Origin: Anoplopoma fimbria
Lineage: Eukaryota > Chordata > Actinopteri > Perciformes > Anoplopomatidae
Length of the DNA: 64,000 nucleotides
Assembly (NCBI RefSeq): GCF_027596085.1
Contig: NC_072455.1
Span: forward strand, 4,593,959 to 4,657,958
Reading direction: 5' to 3'
The notes beneath the pieces were generated by a model. It was not told the DNA's origin. It made no database searches and saw only the letters and a program-made list of their open reading frames with translations. The translations under genes were made by a program, and so were the position numbers. Each line of letters opens with the position of its first letter. Positions within the stretch are counted from its first letter, which is position 1. Positions 23,881 to 36,400 of the stretch are shown in pieces.

Positions 23881-24180
23881 ATGGACCCAGCGTTCAACAC
23901 CTCGTCACAGGCCCGGTTCGGGTTCATTGAAGAGGCGCTCCAGAGACACGTGACCAAGGATGTCACCAACACCGCTGACGTTCCCCACGCCGTGGCGAGC
24001 AGCAACCAGGCCTGGACTGCCCTGTTTATCCAGGTTCAGCAGCTCACGACAGCCATTTCGCAGACCTTCGCGCAGCCTGTCCCTAAGCTTGTCTTGCCGG
24101 CTTTCCTGACTGTGCCTGTCTCCCCGGCTATCCAGACTGCGCCTGTCTCCCCGGCTTTCCAGACTGCGCCTGTCTCGCTG
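23881..24180 (+). CDS. gag-start-like module 2, open
   Basis: MDPAFNTSSQARFGFIEEAL at the start, a helical, Gln-rich middle (NQAWTALFIQVQQLTTAISQ), then a Pro/Ala/Thr tail of PVSPAIQTA repeats. MDPA starts and a helical N-terminus fit fish Ty3/gypsy Gag; there is no capsid core, major homology region or zinc knuckle. The frame is open from 23,332 through 24,414 together with flanking minisatellite. Confidence 0.55.
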
Positions 24181-25209
24181 GCTTCCCTGCACCTGCCGAC
24201 TCCTGTCCAGTCGGCGCTCCTGCCGACTCCCGATCTCCCCGGCCGACTCCTGACCCAGTCGGCACCCTGGCCGACTCCTGACCCTTCGGCGTTCTGGCCG
24301 ACTCCTGACCCATCGGCGTTCTGGCCGACTCCTGACCCATCGGCATTCTGGCCGACTCCTGACCCATCGGCGCCCCTGCCGACTCCTGTCCAGTCGGCGT
24401 CCCCCGACTCCTGACCCGTCGTCATCCCGGCCGACTCCTGACCCGTCGGCATCCCGGCCGACTCCTGTCCCTGACTCCCGGCTTTCCTGTCCCGTCGGCT
24501 TTCCTGCCGACACCTTCACCTCCTGACCAGTCGGCTTTCCTGCCGACTCCTTCACCTCCTGACCCGTCGGCTTTCCTGCCGACTCCTTCACCTCCTGACC
24601 CGTCGGCTTTCCTGCCGACTCCTTCACCTCCTGACCCGTCGGCTTTCCTGCCGACTCCTTCACCTACTGACCCGTCGGCTTTCTGCCGACTCCTTCACCT
24701 ACTGACCAGTCGGCTTTCATGCCGACTCCTTCACCTACTGACCAGTTAGCTTTCCTGCCGACTCCTTCATCTACTGACCCGTCGGCTTTCATGCCGACTC
24801 CTTCACCTACTGACCAGTCGGCTTTCCTGCCGACTCCTTCATCTACTGACCCGTCGGCTTTCCTGCCGACTCCTTCACCTACTGACCAGTCGGCTTTCCT
24901 GCCGACTCCTTCACCTCCTGATCCGTCGGCTTTCCTGCCGACTCCTTCACCTCCTGACGTCGGCTTTCGACTCCTTCACCTACTGACCCGGCTTTCCTGC
25001 CGACTCCTTCACCTCCTGACCCGTCGGCTATCCTGCCGACTCCTTCACCTCAAGAACCGTCGGCGCTATGGCAGACTCCTGCACCGCCCGTCCCGTCGGC
25101 GCCACGGCCGACTCCAGTCCCGGCTGGGCAGCAGCCTTCCCCGGGGCCCGTCCCGGCTGGGTCGCAGCCTTCCCCAGGTCCCGTCCTGGTCCTACGATCT
25201 GGCCCCGAC

Positions 25210-25530
25210 ATGGACCCAGCGTTCAACACCTCGTCACAGGCCCGGTTCGGGTTCATTGAAGAGGCGCTCCAGAGACACGTGACCAAGGATGTCACCAACA
25301 CCGCTGACGTTCGCCACGCCGTGGCGAGCAGCAACCAGGCCTGGACTGCCCTGTTTATCCAGGTTCAGCAGCTCACGACAGCCATTTCGCAGACCTTCGC
25401 GCAGCCTGTCCCTAAGCTTGTCTTGCCGGCTTTCCTGACTGTGCCTGTCTCCCCGGCTATCCAGACTGCGCCTGTCTCCCCGGCTTTCCAGACTGCGCCT
25501 GTCTCGCCGGCTATCCAGACTGCACCTGAC
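25210..25530 (+). CDS. gag-start-like module 3, open
   Basis: Same module as at 23,881, with R for P in NTADVRHAV; open into the Pro-rich tail. Confidence 0.5.
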
Positions 25531-26725
25531 TCCTGTCCAGTTCCCGGCCGACTCCTGTCCAGTCGGCGCTCCTGCCGACTCCTGTCCCGTCGGCTTTCCC
25601 CGGCCGACTCCTGACCCGTCGGCGTTCCTGCCGACTCCTGACTCCCGACTCCTGACCCGTCGGCTTTCGGCCGACTCCTGACCCGTCGGCGCCCTGCCGA
25701 CTCCGACTCCTGTCCCGTCGGCTTCCCAGGCCGACTCCTTCACCCTGATCCGGCTTCCCGGCCGACTCCTGACCCGTCGGCTTTCCTGCCGACTCCTTCA
25801 CCTCCCGTCGGCTTTCCTGCCGACACCTTCACCTCCTGACCAGTCGGCTTTCCTGCCGACTCCTTCACCTCCTGACCCAGTCGGCTTTCCTGCCGACTCC
25901 TTCACCTCCTGACCCGTCGGCTTTCCTGCCGACTCCTTCACCTCCTGACCTGTCGGCTTTCCTGCCGACTCCTTCACCTACTGATCCCGTCGGCTTTCCT
26001 GCCGACTCCTTCACCTCCTGACCCGTCGGCTTTCCTGCCGACTCCTTCACCTCCCGACCGTCGGCTTTCCTGCCGACTCCTTCACCTCCTGACCCGTCGG
26101 CTTTCCTGCCGACTCCTTCGACTCCCCTGACCCGTCGGCTTTCCTGCCGACTCCTTCACCTACTGACCCGTCGGCCTACTGACCCGTCGCTTTCCTGCCT
26201 TCACCTACTGACCCGTCGGCTTTCCTGCCGACTGACCCTTCACCTACTGACCAGTTGGCTTTCCTGCCGACTCCTTCACCTACTGACCCGTCGGCTTTCC
26301 TGCCGACTCCTTCACCTACTGACCGTCGGCTTTCCTGCCGACTCCTTCACCTCCTGACCCGTCGGCTTTCCTGCCGACTCCTTCACCTCCTGACCCGTCG
26401 GCTTTCATGCCGACTCCTTCACCTACTGACCAGTCGGCTTTCCTGCCGACTCCTTCACCTGACCCCTGACCCGTCGGCTTTCCTGCCGACTCCTGCACCT
26501 CAAGAACCGACTCCTTCGGCGCTCGGCCGGCAGACTCCTGCACCGCCCGTCCCGTCGGCGCCACGGCCAGCTCCGTCGGCGCTCCGGCAGACTCCTAGAC
26601 CGCCCGTCCCGTCGGCGCCACGGCCAACTCCAGTCCCGGCAGGGCAGCAGCCTTCCCCGGGTCCCGTCCCGGCTGGGTCGCAGCCTTCCCCAGGTCCCGT
26701 CCTGGTCCTACGATCTGGCCCCGAC

Positions 26726-26994
26726 ATGGACCCAGCGTTCAACACCTCGTCACAGGCCCGGTTCGGGTTCATTGAAGAGGCGCTCCAGAGACACGTGACC
26801 AAGGATGTCACCAACACCGCTGACGTTCGCCACGCCGTGGCGAGCAGCAACCAGGCCTGGACTGCCCTGTTTATCCAGGTTCAGCAGCTCACGACAGCCA
26901 TTTCGCAGACCTTCGCGCAGCCTGTCCCTAAGCTTGTCTTGCCGGCTTTCCTGACTGTGCCTGTCTCCCCGGCTATCCAGACTGCGCCTGTCTC
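26726..26994 (+). CDS. gag-start-like module 4, open
   Basis: Identical over the MDPAFNTSS to FAQPVPKL part. The tail is shorter and diverges after PVSPAIQTAPVS. Confidence 0.5.
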
Positions 26995-27710
26995 GGCATG
27001 GCTTCCCGGCCGACTCCTGTCCAGTCGGCGCTCCTGCCGACTCCTGTCCCGTCGGCACCCCGGCCGACTCCTGACCCTTCGGCGTTCTGGCCGACTCCTG
27101 ACCCTTCGGCGTTCTGGCCGACTCCTGACCCATCGCGTTCTGGCCGACTCCTGACCCATCGGCGCCCTGCCGACTCCTGTTCGGCACCTGCCGACTCCTG
27201 ACCAGTCGGCATCCCTGCCGACTCCTGACCGACTCCTGTCCCGTCGGCTTTCCTGCCGACTCCTGACCAGTCGGCTTTCCTGCCGACACCTCCTCACTTT
27301 CCTGACTCCCAGTCGGCTTTCCTGCCGACTTCCTTCTGACCCTCGGCTTTCCTGCCGACTCCTTCACCTCCTGACCAGTCGGCTTTCCTGCCGACTCCCA
27401 CCTCCTGATCCGTCTACTGACCAGCAGCTTTCCTGCCGACTCCTTCACCTCCTCGACTTTCATGCCGACTCCTTCACCTACTGACCAGTCGGCTTTCCTG
27501 CCGACTCCTTCACCTCCTGACCGGTCGGCTTTCCTGCCGACTCCTGCACCTCAAGAACCGTCGGCGCTCCGGCAGACTCCTGCACCGCCCGTCCCGTCGG
27601 CGCCACGGCCAACTCCAGTCCCGGCTGGGCAGCAGCCTTCCCCGGGTCCCGTCCCGGCTGGGTCGCAGCCTTCCCCAGGTCCCGTCCTGGTCCTACGATC
27701 TGGCCCCGAC

Positions 27711-28010
27711 ATGGACCCAGCGTTCAACACCTCGTCACAGGCCCGGTTCGGGTTCATTGAAGAGGCGCTCCAGAGACACGTGACCAAGGATGTCACCAAC
27801 ACCGCTGACGTTCGCCACGCCGTGGCGAGCAGCAACCAGGCCTGGACTGCCCTGTTTATCCAGGTTCAGCAGCTCACGACAGCCATTTCGCAGACCTTCG
27901 CGCAGCCTGTCCCTAAGCTTGTCTTGCCGGCTTTCCTGACTGTGCCTGTCTCCCCGGCTATCCAGACTGCGCCTGTCTCCCCGGCTTTCCAGACTGCGCC
28001 TGTCTCCCGG
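27711..28010 (+). CDS. gag-start-like module 5, open
   Basis: Identical module core with a PVSPAIQTAPVSPAFQTAP tail; the frame ends at 28,049 in the 27-bp repeat zone. Confidence 0.5.
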
Positions 28011-28958
28011 CTTCCAGACCACCTGTCTCCTGTCCGCCGGCGCTCCTGACCGACTCCTGTCCCGTCGGCACCCCGGCCGACTCCTGTCCCTTCGGCGCTC
28101 CTGGCCGACTCCTGACCCTTCGGCACCCTGGCCGACTCCTCGGCGTTCTGGCCGACTCCATCGGCGTTCTGGCCGACTCCTGACCCATCGGCGCCCCTGC
28201 CGACTCCTGTCCAGTCGGCGTCCCTGCCGACTCCTGACCCGTCGGCATCCCGGCCGACTCCTGTCCCGGCCGACTCCCTTTCCCTGCCGACTCCTGTCCC
28301 TGTCCCGGCTTTCCTGCCGACTCCTTCACCTCCTGACCCGTCGGCTTTCCTGCCGACTCCTTCACCTCCTGACCCGTCGGCTTTCCTGCCGACTCCTTCA
28401 CCTCCTGACCCGTCGGCTTTCCTGCCGACTCCTTCACCTACTGACCAGTCGGCTTTGATGCCGACTCCTTCACCTACTGACCAGTCAGCTTTCCTGCCGA
28501 CTCCTTCATCTACTGACCCGTCGGCTTTCATGCCGACTCCTTCACCTACTGACCAGTCAGCTTTCCTGCCGACTCCTTCATCTACTGACCCGTCGGCTTT
28601 CATGCCGACTCCTTCACCTACTGACCAGTCGACTTTCCTGCCGACTCCTTCACCTCCTGATCCGTCGGCTTTCCTGCCGACTCCTTCACCTCCTGACCCG
28701 TCGACTTTCATGCCGACTCCTTCACCTACTGACCAGTCGGCTTTCCTGCCGACTCCTTCACCTCCTGACCCGTCGGCTTTCCTGCCGACTCCTGCACCTC
28801 AAGAACCGTCGGCGCTCCGGCAGACTCCTGCACCGCCCGTCCCGTCGGCGCCACGGCCAGCTCCAGTCCCGGCTGGGCAGCAGCCTTCCCCGGGTCCCGT
28901 CCCGGCTGGGTCGCAGCCTTCCCCAGGTCCCGTCCTGGTCCTACGATCTGGCCCCGAC

Positions 28959-29265
28959 ATGGACCCAGCGTTCAACACCTCGTCACAGGCCCGGTTCGGG
29001 TTCATTGAAGAGGCGCTCCAGAGACACGTGACCAAGGATGTCACCAACACCGCTGACGTTCGCCACGCCGTGGCGAGCAGCAACCAGGCCTGGACTGCCC
29101 TGTTTATCCAGGTTCAGCAGCTCACGACAGCCATTTCGCAGACCTTCGCGCAGCCTGTCCCTAAGCTTGTCTTGCCGGCTTTCCTGACTGTGCCTGTCTC
29201 CCCGGCTATCCAGACTGCGCCTGTCCTGACTGCGCCTGTCTCCCCGGCTTTCCAGACTGCGCCTC
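28959..29265 (+). CDS. gag-start-like module 6, open
   Basis: Identical module core, preceded in frame by minisatellite from 28,455, so one open frame covers repeat, lead-in and module to 29,324. Confidence 0.5.
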
Positions 29266-29867
29266 CTGTCAATCGGCTATCCAGACTGCACCTGTCTCGC
29301 TGGCTTCCCGGCCGACTCCTGTGACCCTGCCGCCTTCCTGGCCGACTCCTGACCCTTCGGCGTTCTGGCCGACTCCTGACCCATCGGCGTTCTGGCCGAC
29401 TCCTGACCCATCGGCGCCCCTGCCGACTCCTGTCCAGTCGGCGCCCCCTGCCGACTCCTGACCCGTCGGCATCCCGGCCGACTCCTGTCCCGGCCGACTC
29501 CTGTCCCGTCGGCTTTCCTGCCGACACCTTCTGTCCTGACCAGTCGGCTTTCCTGCCGACTCCTTCACCTCCTGACCAGTCGGCTTTCCTGCCGACTCCT
29601 TCACCTCCTGACCCGTCGGCTTTCCTGCCGACTCCTTCACCTCCTGACCCGTCGGCTTTCCTGCCGACTCCTTCACCTCCTGACCCGTCGACTTTCATGC
29701 CGACTCCTTCACCTACTGACCAGTCGGCTTTCCTGCCGACTCCTTCACCTCCTGACCCGTCGGCTTTCCTGCCGACTCCTTCACCTCTGACCCGACTTTC
29801 GGCGCTCCTTCATCTCCTGACTCCAGACCGACCCGTCCCGTCCTGCGTCCTACGATCTGGCTCCGAC

Positions 29868-30180
29868 ATGGACCCCTTCAACACCTCGTCACAGGCCCGG
29901 TTCGGGTTCATTGAAGAGAGTGCTCCAGAGACACGAGACCCAGGATGTCACCAACACCGCTGATGTTCGCCACACCGTGGCGAGCAGCAACCAGGCCTGG
30001 ACTGCCCTGTTTATCCAGGTTCAGCAGCTCACGACAGCCATTTCGCAGACCTTCGCGCAGCCTGTCCCTAAGCTTGTCTTGCCGGCTTTCCTGACTGTGC
30101 CTGTCTCCCTGGCTATCCAGACTGCGCCTGTCTCCCTGGCTTTCCGGACTGCGCCTGTCTCGCCGGCTATCCAGACTGCA
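29868..30180 (+). pseudogene. gag-start-like module 7, divergent and frameshifted
   Basis: Begins MDPFNTSS (3 nt lost) and has an insertion at GAAGAGAGTGCTCC that breaks the frame. It is the last module before the right end, and its lead-in is largely missing. Confidence 0.65.
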
Positions 30181-30879
30181 CCTGTCTCGCTGGCTTCCCG
30201 GCTGACTCCTGTCCAGTCGGCGCTCCTGCCGACTCCTGTCCCGTCGGCACCCCGGCCGACTCCTGACCCTTCGGCGTTCCGGCCGACTCCTGACCCGTCG
30301 GCGTTCCGGCCGACTCCGGCCGACTCCTGACCCGTCGGCGTTCCGGCCGACTCCTGACCCGTCGGCGCCCTGCCGACTCCTGTCCAGTCGGCGTCAGTGC
30401 CGACTCCTGACCCGTCGGCGTCCCGGCCGACTCCTGTCCCGTCGGCTTTCCTGCCGACTCCTTCACCTCCTGACCCGTCGGCTTTCATGCCGACTCCTTC
30501 ACCTACTGACCAGTCGGCTTTCCTGCCGACTCCATCGCCTCGTGACCCGTCGGCTTTCCTGCCGACTCCTGTACCTCCTGATCCGTTGGCGCTCCGGCCG
30601 ACTCCTTCACCTCCTGACCAGTCGGCTTTCCGGCCGACTCCTTCACCTCCTGACCCGTCGGCTTTCCTGCCGACTCCTGCACCTCAAGAACCGTCGGCTT
30701 TCCTGCCAACTCCTTCACCTCCTGACCCGTCGGCTTTCCTGCCTTTCATGCCGATACTCCTTCACCTACTGACCCGTCGGCTTTCCTGCCGACTCCTTCA
30801 CCTACTGACCAGTCGGCTTTCCTGCCGACTCCTTCACCTCCTGACCCATCGGCTTTCCTGCCAACTCCTGCACATCAAC

Positions 30880-31202
30880 AACCGTCGGCGCTCCGGCAGA
30901 CTCCTGCACCACCCGTCCCGTCGGCGCCACGGCCAACTCCAGTCCCGGCTGGGCAGCAGCCTTCCCCGGGTCCCGTCCCGGCTGGGTCGCAACCTTCCCC
31001 AGGTCCCGTGCTGGCTGGGCCGCAGCCTACCCCGGGTCCCGTCCCGGCTGGGCTGCAGCGTCCACCTGCTTCCGCTGGGTCGCAGCGTCCCCCTGCTCCT
31101 GTTCCCGCCTTGCAGCCAGAGCCCCAGGTCCGAGAGATCTTGCCTCCAGACCCCCTACACCCACCCGACTGGAGATCCGGACTCTGCGGCCTGGGAGGAG
31201 TA
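30880..31202 (+). other. right terminus of the LTR-element array: Pro-rich end and purine tract
   Basis: After the last minisatellite units the lead-in repeat (PVPAGQQPSPGPVPAGSQPS) runs into unique text (LQPEPQVREILPPDPLHPPD, then CGLGG) and ends CTGGGAGGAGTA at 31,191-31,202. GGGAGGAG (31,193-31,200) looks like the polypurine tract that normally sits right before a 3' LTR. No 3' LTR follows: the next bases TTAAACAAACAG are host spacer also found at 38,670 and 45,632. Confidence 0.6.
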
Positions 31203-33370
31203 TTAAACAAACAGCATTAGACTTATTACCTGTCAGAAAAATTGTATTCCAAGATTAAAAGTAACATTACTCAATTACTGTAAGAAAAAATGTAAAGTAG
31301 TGTACTTCGCTTGGATATTACATGCTTGTACTTCTATATATTTCAAATATTGGACTTCGGCAATGTTGGTCCATTGGTCGGTTCAACAGTTTGGTCTAGA
31401 CCGAAAGATCTCAGCTATTTGATGCATTTCAATGACATTTTGATTGTTGACCATAATGTGATGGACTTTCCAGCGCAAAGATTTAAATACACCTCACATG
31501 AAGAATATTGCGCGTCAGATGGAAGAAAAATATTCCACTGCCTGCGGGGAAATTAGTCTCTTGTCTAATCACCCTTTATCTCCTCCTTGTTATATTTAAA
31601 TGACTTCCCCCACATCTCTCAAAGATTATAATCTTGTTCCATTATTATAATATATCATAGTGTGACACTCACTTTGAATTATGAGCAATTTTACCTTTGA
31701 TGTTTTTCAGTGTCATTTCCACTCCATGCCATTTGCTTTTAATATAGTAATTATTTATTGATGTTTTGGGTACTTTTACTGAATACTTCCATTGAAGAGG
31801 ATTCAGCTGAAAGAAAGCAATGTGTCTCTGACAATGTCTCAAACATTTTAGTACGTCTTGTACTTTGGCTTCAATTGTTTACATTTTTCCTAAACACAAT
31901 CCTACGGTCATGTAGTCAATCTCGTTCAGGTATTGAAGGGTTGGCCCTCAGCTACAGACCAACATGTGCTGGAATGTTTGAATCACATGCTGTAATTATT
32001 TATCTAGGTCATTACGTTCCGGCTTGAATGTTATTGAGCAGCAGCCAAAACGTGATCAATTATTGTTGAGGATGGTGTGAAAAAACACCTGACAGAATAA
32101 TACGTACGAAAATGTGTCACGTGCAATTCTGGTGAACCACCATGTGAGTGATTAAACATATAGTGTTTCACATTGTAAAGTGTGCCTCAGACAAATGTTG
32201 TGTAATTCTTCAATCTAAAAATAAATCCAGAGATTTATGAATAATGCATAAAAAAGTCTTACAATGTAGAAAACTAACTTGAACGTTGTCTTCAACATGA
32301 TTTCACTATTAAATACATGAGAAATAATTTTCTTTCATCAACCACAAACCAGAATATGTACAGTACATATTTAACTATATGTATATATATATTCATTCTT
32401 CCTTGGAAGGTTGCAGAAGCACACAGCTGATGTGAATCTGAACAGAACAATTAAGAAGTACACAGCAACACATCTTGAACTTATGATTAATGCACTTATC
32501 CTAAACTTTGACCTTTCTCTTGGCAAATCAATTTATTAAAATAAATTAGTTGATTTCTTTCGATACAGCCTATAATATAAGAGAGTAAATTTAACAGAAA
32601 TGGCAAAAAAAATCCAATTGGTAGTATGTTTATTCAGGTGTACATGTGGTTTAAAAAAAATAGAGTGGTGTGGTGTTTAATTGTGATGTTTAAGTTTTCT
32701 TACTTTATTTTTAAAGCTTGCAAGAGGGACTATTCAATTGGTATTAATTCAGATTTCTCCAGCATTAAATAATGAAATCATGTGTTTAGTGACTTTTGTT
32801 GAATACAATGAAGATTTGATTGCAGAAGTTGTTCAAGTTGTTATTCTATATTGTTGGGCTTTTTAATGCATTATTCATATATCTCTGGAATGATTTTAGA
32901 TCAAAGAATTGCACAAACTTTTCCTGAGGCACACTGTACAACGTAAAGTACTATATGTTTAATCCCAACACACTCAACAGATTTGCCCATGGAACCTTTT
33001 TGGTACATATTATTCTGTCACCCTTCACTACCTCCACTACATGCCAAGGAACAAGATGTATTAGAGTGTCATTCTGTCAGGTGGGTTTCACACACAAACA
33101 CATTCATTTGTCCTCAACAATAACTGATCACGTTTTGGCTGTCGATCACTCTCATGCTTGGGAATAATGACCTTGAGGTGAATTCCCGTAGAGCTTGATC
33201 TGCAGCTGAGGCCCAACCCTTCACTACCTCCACTACATGACCTCAATCTATCAGTTGGAGCCAAGGAACAAGATGTACTAGAGTGACTGTGGGATGAGAA
33301 AAAAAATATTTTTGAACTTGCAAAGAGCAGCTAAACGGTAATTAGACAAGAGTGACTAATCCGACTGCAA

Positions 33371-33397
33371 AACAAGGAGTGTCTATGAGTATTTAAA
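33371..33397 (+). promoter_or_regulatory. putative core promoter of TRIM gene B
   Basis: AACAAGGAGTGTCT then TGAGTATTTAAA; TATTTAAA (33,390-33,397) is 65 bp before the start codon. Same block as upstream of A. Confidence 0.5.
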
Positions 33398-33454
33398 CCA
33401 CACTGCATGCTGCACTTTATGCTACGTCTTGTGAGAACGATCAGGACACACGAC

Positions 33455-36400
33455 ATGACAACACAACTAGGTAAGATAGATAAAATGTGGTAATTTAAAG
33501 TAGAAAAAATGCTTTATTTTAAATGTTTTCTTCTATTAATGGTATATTTTATATAAATAATGGCATTAATGGTTAGAACGACTTAAGAAATAACAAAATG
33601 AAACAGGTTTCATGGCAATTCCGATATAAATACTGCATATTTACTCGGTCTTTTATATTTTCTGCTTAAATATTCTGGTGCACAGATATTTAAAACACTT
33701 TAAAGTTATGTTATGTTTGTCTTAAAGGTCTGGAAGAAAGGGCAAGAGGACAATATAACTTCTATTCATAGATAAATACTAAATGGTTTTATTTGTTCGT
33801 TATTTGTGGTTTTCTTTCTGTGGATAAGACGATCTGAAATCTGATTGTGAAAGTTATGTGAATTGGTTTTTCTTTTACTCTTTCTGGTATTATTAAAAAA
33901 TTCAAGTGCTGCAATGGTTTTTACTCATTTACGGTGTCTCATGTTTAAGTAATATAATGTTATTTTTCCAGTTGCAAACATGGCCTTTGCGGTCGTGGTG
34001 GAAGAGCAGTTCAAGTGCTGCATCTGCCTTGACATATTCACCAACCCGACCACCATCACTTGTGGTCACACCTTTTGCCTGGACTGCATTGAAGGTTTTT
34101 GGGATATGAAGAGAAAGCCTGAGTGTCCGCTGTGCAAAAAGACATGCAGAAAGCGCCCGAAGCTCAGCATCAACCTAGGTTATGCTGAAATCATTGAATT
34201 CTATAAAAGGTTTGTTATTGAACACTACTACCTCTCTCGCTTTTTTTAAGCAAGCCATATTAAACCAAATTTTGTTTTACTAAAATTGAGATTTAACAGA
34301 TTTGGATTATGATCAAAAGGTCTCAAGGGGAGAATTTGCCGCCAGGAAGCAGGGAAAATTCTCTACCCCAACTTTTGGAGGCTGACGAAGTTCCCTGTGA
34401 CATCTGCTGCGGAGACAAATCACCGTCGGTCAAGTCGTGTCTGACGTGCTTGGAATCATATTGCGAACTTCACCTCGCACCACACCTGAGGGAAGCAGCC
34501 CTGCAGACACACCAGCTGACGGATTCGGACAGTTTCATCGCCAGTCATCTCTGCAGAAAACACAAGAAGCCGCTGACGATGTTCTGCAAGAGCGACCAGA
34601 AGCCTGTTTGTGTGAAATGCACAGAGAAGGAGCACAAACAGCACAACTTTGTACTCATTGAGGAGGAGAGGAAGAGGGTCAAGGTGAGAGAAATGTTTAT
34701 TTTTATTGGTCATCTTTTTTTTACGAAACCATTCCTTTTACTTGCTTTACCCTTGTATGTAATGTGTTTTGCATGCATTTTTGACATTTTGCAGACTTCT
34801 TTGAGGGACACGAAGGCCAGCATTAAACAGATGATCCATGCCAGATGGAGAAAAATAGAGCAGATAAAAAATTCTGTGGATCTAAGCAAAGTAAGTTCAT
34901 TTTTAAAAAAGGTCTTACTTCTCCTGTTTGTTTGTTTTGATCTGTAACATTAAACGTTTCTATCGTTTCAATCGACAGGAAATCACAGAAAGGGAGATAC
35001 AGGGCAGTGCTAAGGTCTGCAGCTTGCTGATAACCGCCATCCAGAGACACCAGGCCAGGCTGGCGGAGGAGCTGGAGAAGAAGCATGAAGAAGCCGAGAG
35101 GAGAGCTGAGGAGATGTTCCAGGAGCTGCAGCAGGAAGTCCACGAGCTGAAGACGAGGGGCATCGAGCTGAAGCAGCTAGAGAACACTCAGAGCCCCGTT
35201 CAACTCCTGCAGGTTAGATACCTGAACTAGATTTTAACATTTCTATGCAGCGTCAATATTTTAAAAACCGTCCTACGTATTCAAACCTGTGCGATCATCT
35301 TTTCAACTTTTTCTTCATTTTAGAGTTTCCCGTCTCTAAATCGACTCCCATCCACCAGAGATTGGTCTGACGTCACAGTCTACTCTGATAACTGCATGGG
35401 AACGGTGACGAGAGCCTTCTCCAAGCTCGTCGACATCTGCCAGGATCTTTCGGACAAACTGTCTGCAGATGGTCAGTAGTCTTTTGGCAGAAACAAAAGA
35501 AAAGAAAAGATTTTTTGAAAATCAGTGCTTGAAAATAACCTTTTTCTTTTCCCTTTTGCAGAAGCAGACAAGCTGAATGAATATGCAGGTATGTTCACAG
35601 TCCCACGTCCATCATAGTTTTACCTTGATTAGCTTCTCTTCTTATGACCTGACTCACTGTTTTTCTTCTTTGTTTCTGCAGTCGATGTCACTCTGGACCC
35701 TGAGACTGCTTCAGGCTGGCTCGTCCTGTCTCCAGACAGAAAGAAGGTATTGTCTGATTTCTATGATCATTATATTAAAGGTGTGAAGGGCACAGTTTTC
35801 CTAGGAAACTAAAAGTTCTCACATTTAAAGACGGATCTTTTGTTCTGACACAGCAGTTTGAGCGTAAAATTATTGAGCTTTTTCGCTAAAAACACCATGT
35901 GCTGTGCTCCAATTTGCTGTAATAAGATTTGAAGTAAAGACATTTTCTCACATGAATGTGAGAATTCACTCGAAAGGGGCTTAAAATTATGATCTGAAAA
36001 ATAATAAGGCTACACTGTTAAGATAAGATAAGATAATCCTTTTTTTGCAGGATTACAGCAGCAGAGAGGATAGTGCAAACAAGATACATAGTAAAAAACA
36101 AAATCAAAACAAGTATTATAAATAAGTAAATAAGTAATAACACAGTAAAGAACAAGTAAAACAACTTAAAAATCCACAATAACTAAAATATTATATTAAC
36201 AGAATATTTTTGTATTGTACAGTGGATTGCACAGATTTTTATATTGGACAGTTTTTTGGTACGTGTGGTCTACTGGTTGTGCAGCCTGACAGCGGCAGGA
36301 AGGAAGGACCTTAACATTAATAACCTGCGGTTATTAATATTAACCATATTAATCGTTACAATTAGGCTAATGTTTCATGTGATGAGGATGATGACGGTAA

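Larger units (their letters stand above)
22634..31202 (+). repeat. composite higher-order array 1: gag-start modules alternating with a proline-rich 27/36-bp minisatellite
   Basis: Seven modules with ATG at 22652, 23881, 25210, 26726, 27711, 28959 and 29868 (spacing 0.9-1.5 kb) are separated by long runs of a GC-rich minisatellite. The main unit is 36 bp, coding SAFLPTPSPPDP; variants read PTDQ, SSTDP or SAFMP, and a 27-bp type codes SAFWPTPDP or SALLPTPVP. Every unit contains GTCGGC, six bases, GCCGAC, a perfect hairpin. From module 2 on, most modules are preceded by a conserved GC-rich lead-in (PVPAGQQPSPGPVPAGSQPS). Units vary by small indels, so no frame stays open end to end. No pol, protease or integrase was seen. 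The right end keeps a non-repeated stretch and a purine tract, then rejoins spacer DNA at about 31,203. Confidence 0.9.

Noticed and set aside
22634..31202. CRISPR-like spacing of repeats
   Set aside because: The repeats are direct minisatellite units without unique spacers, in a vertebrate context.
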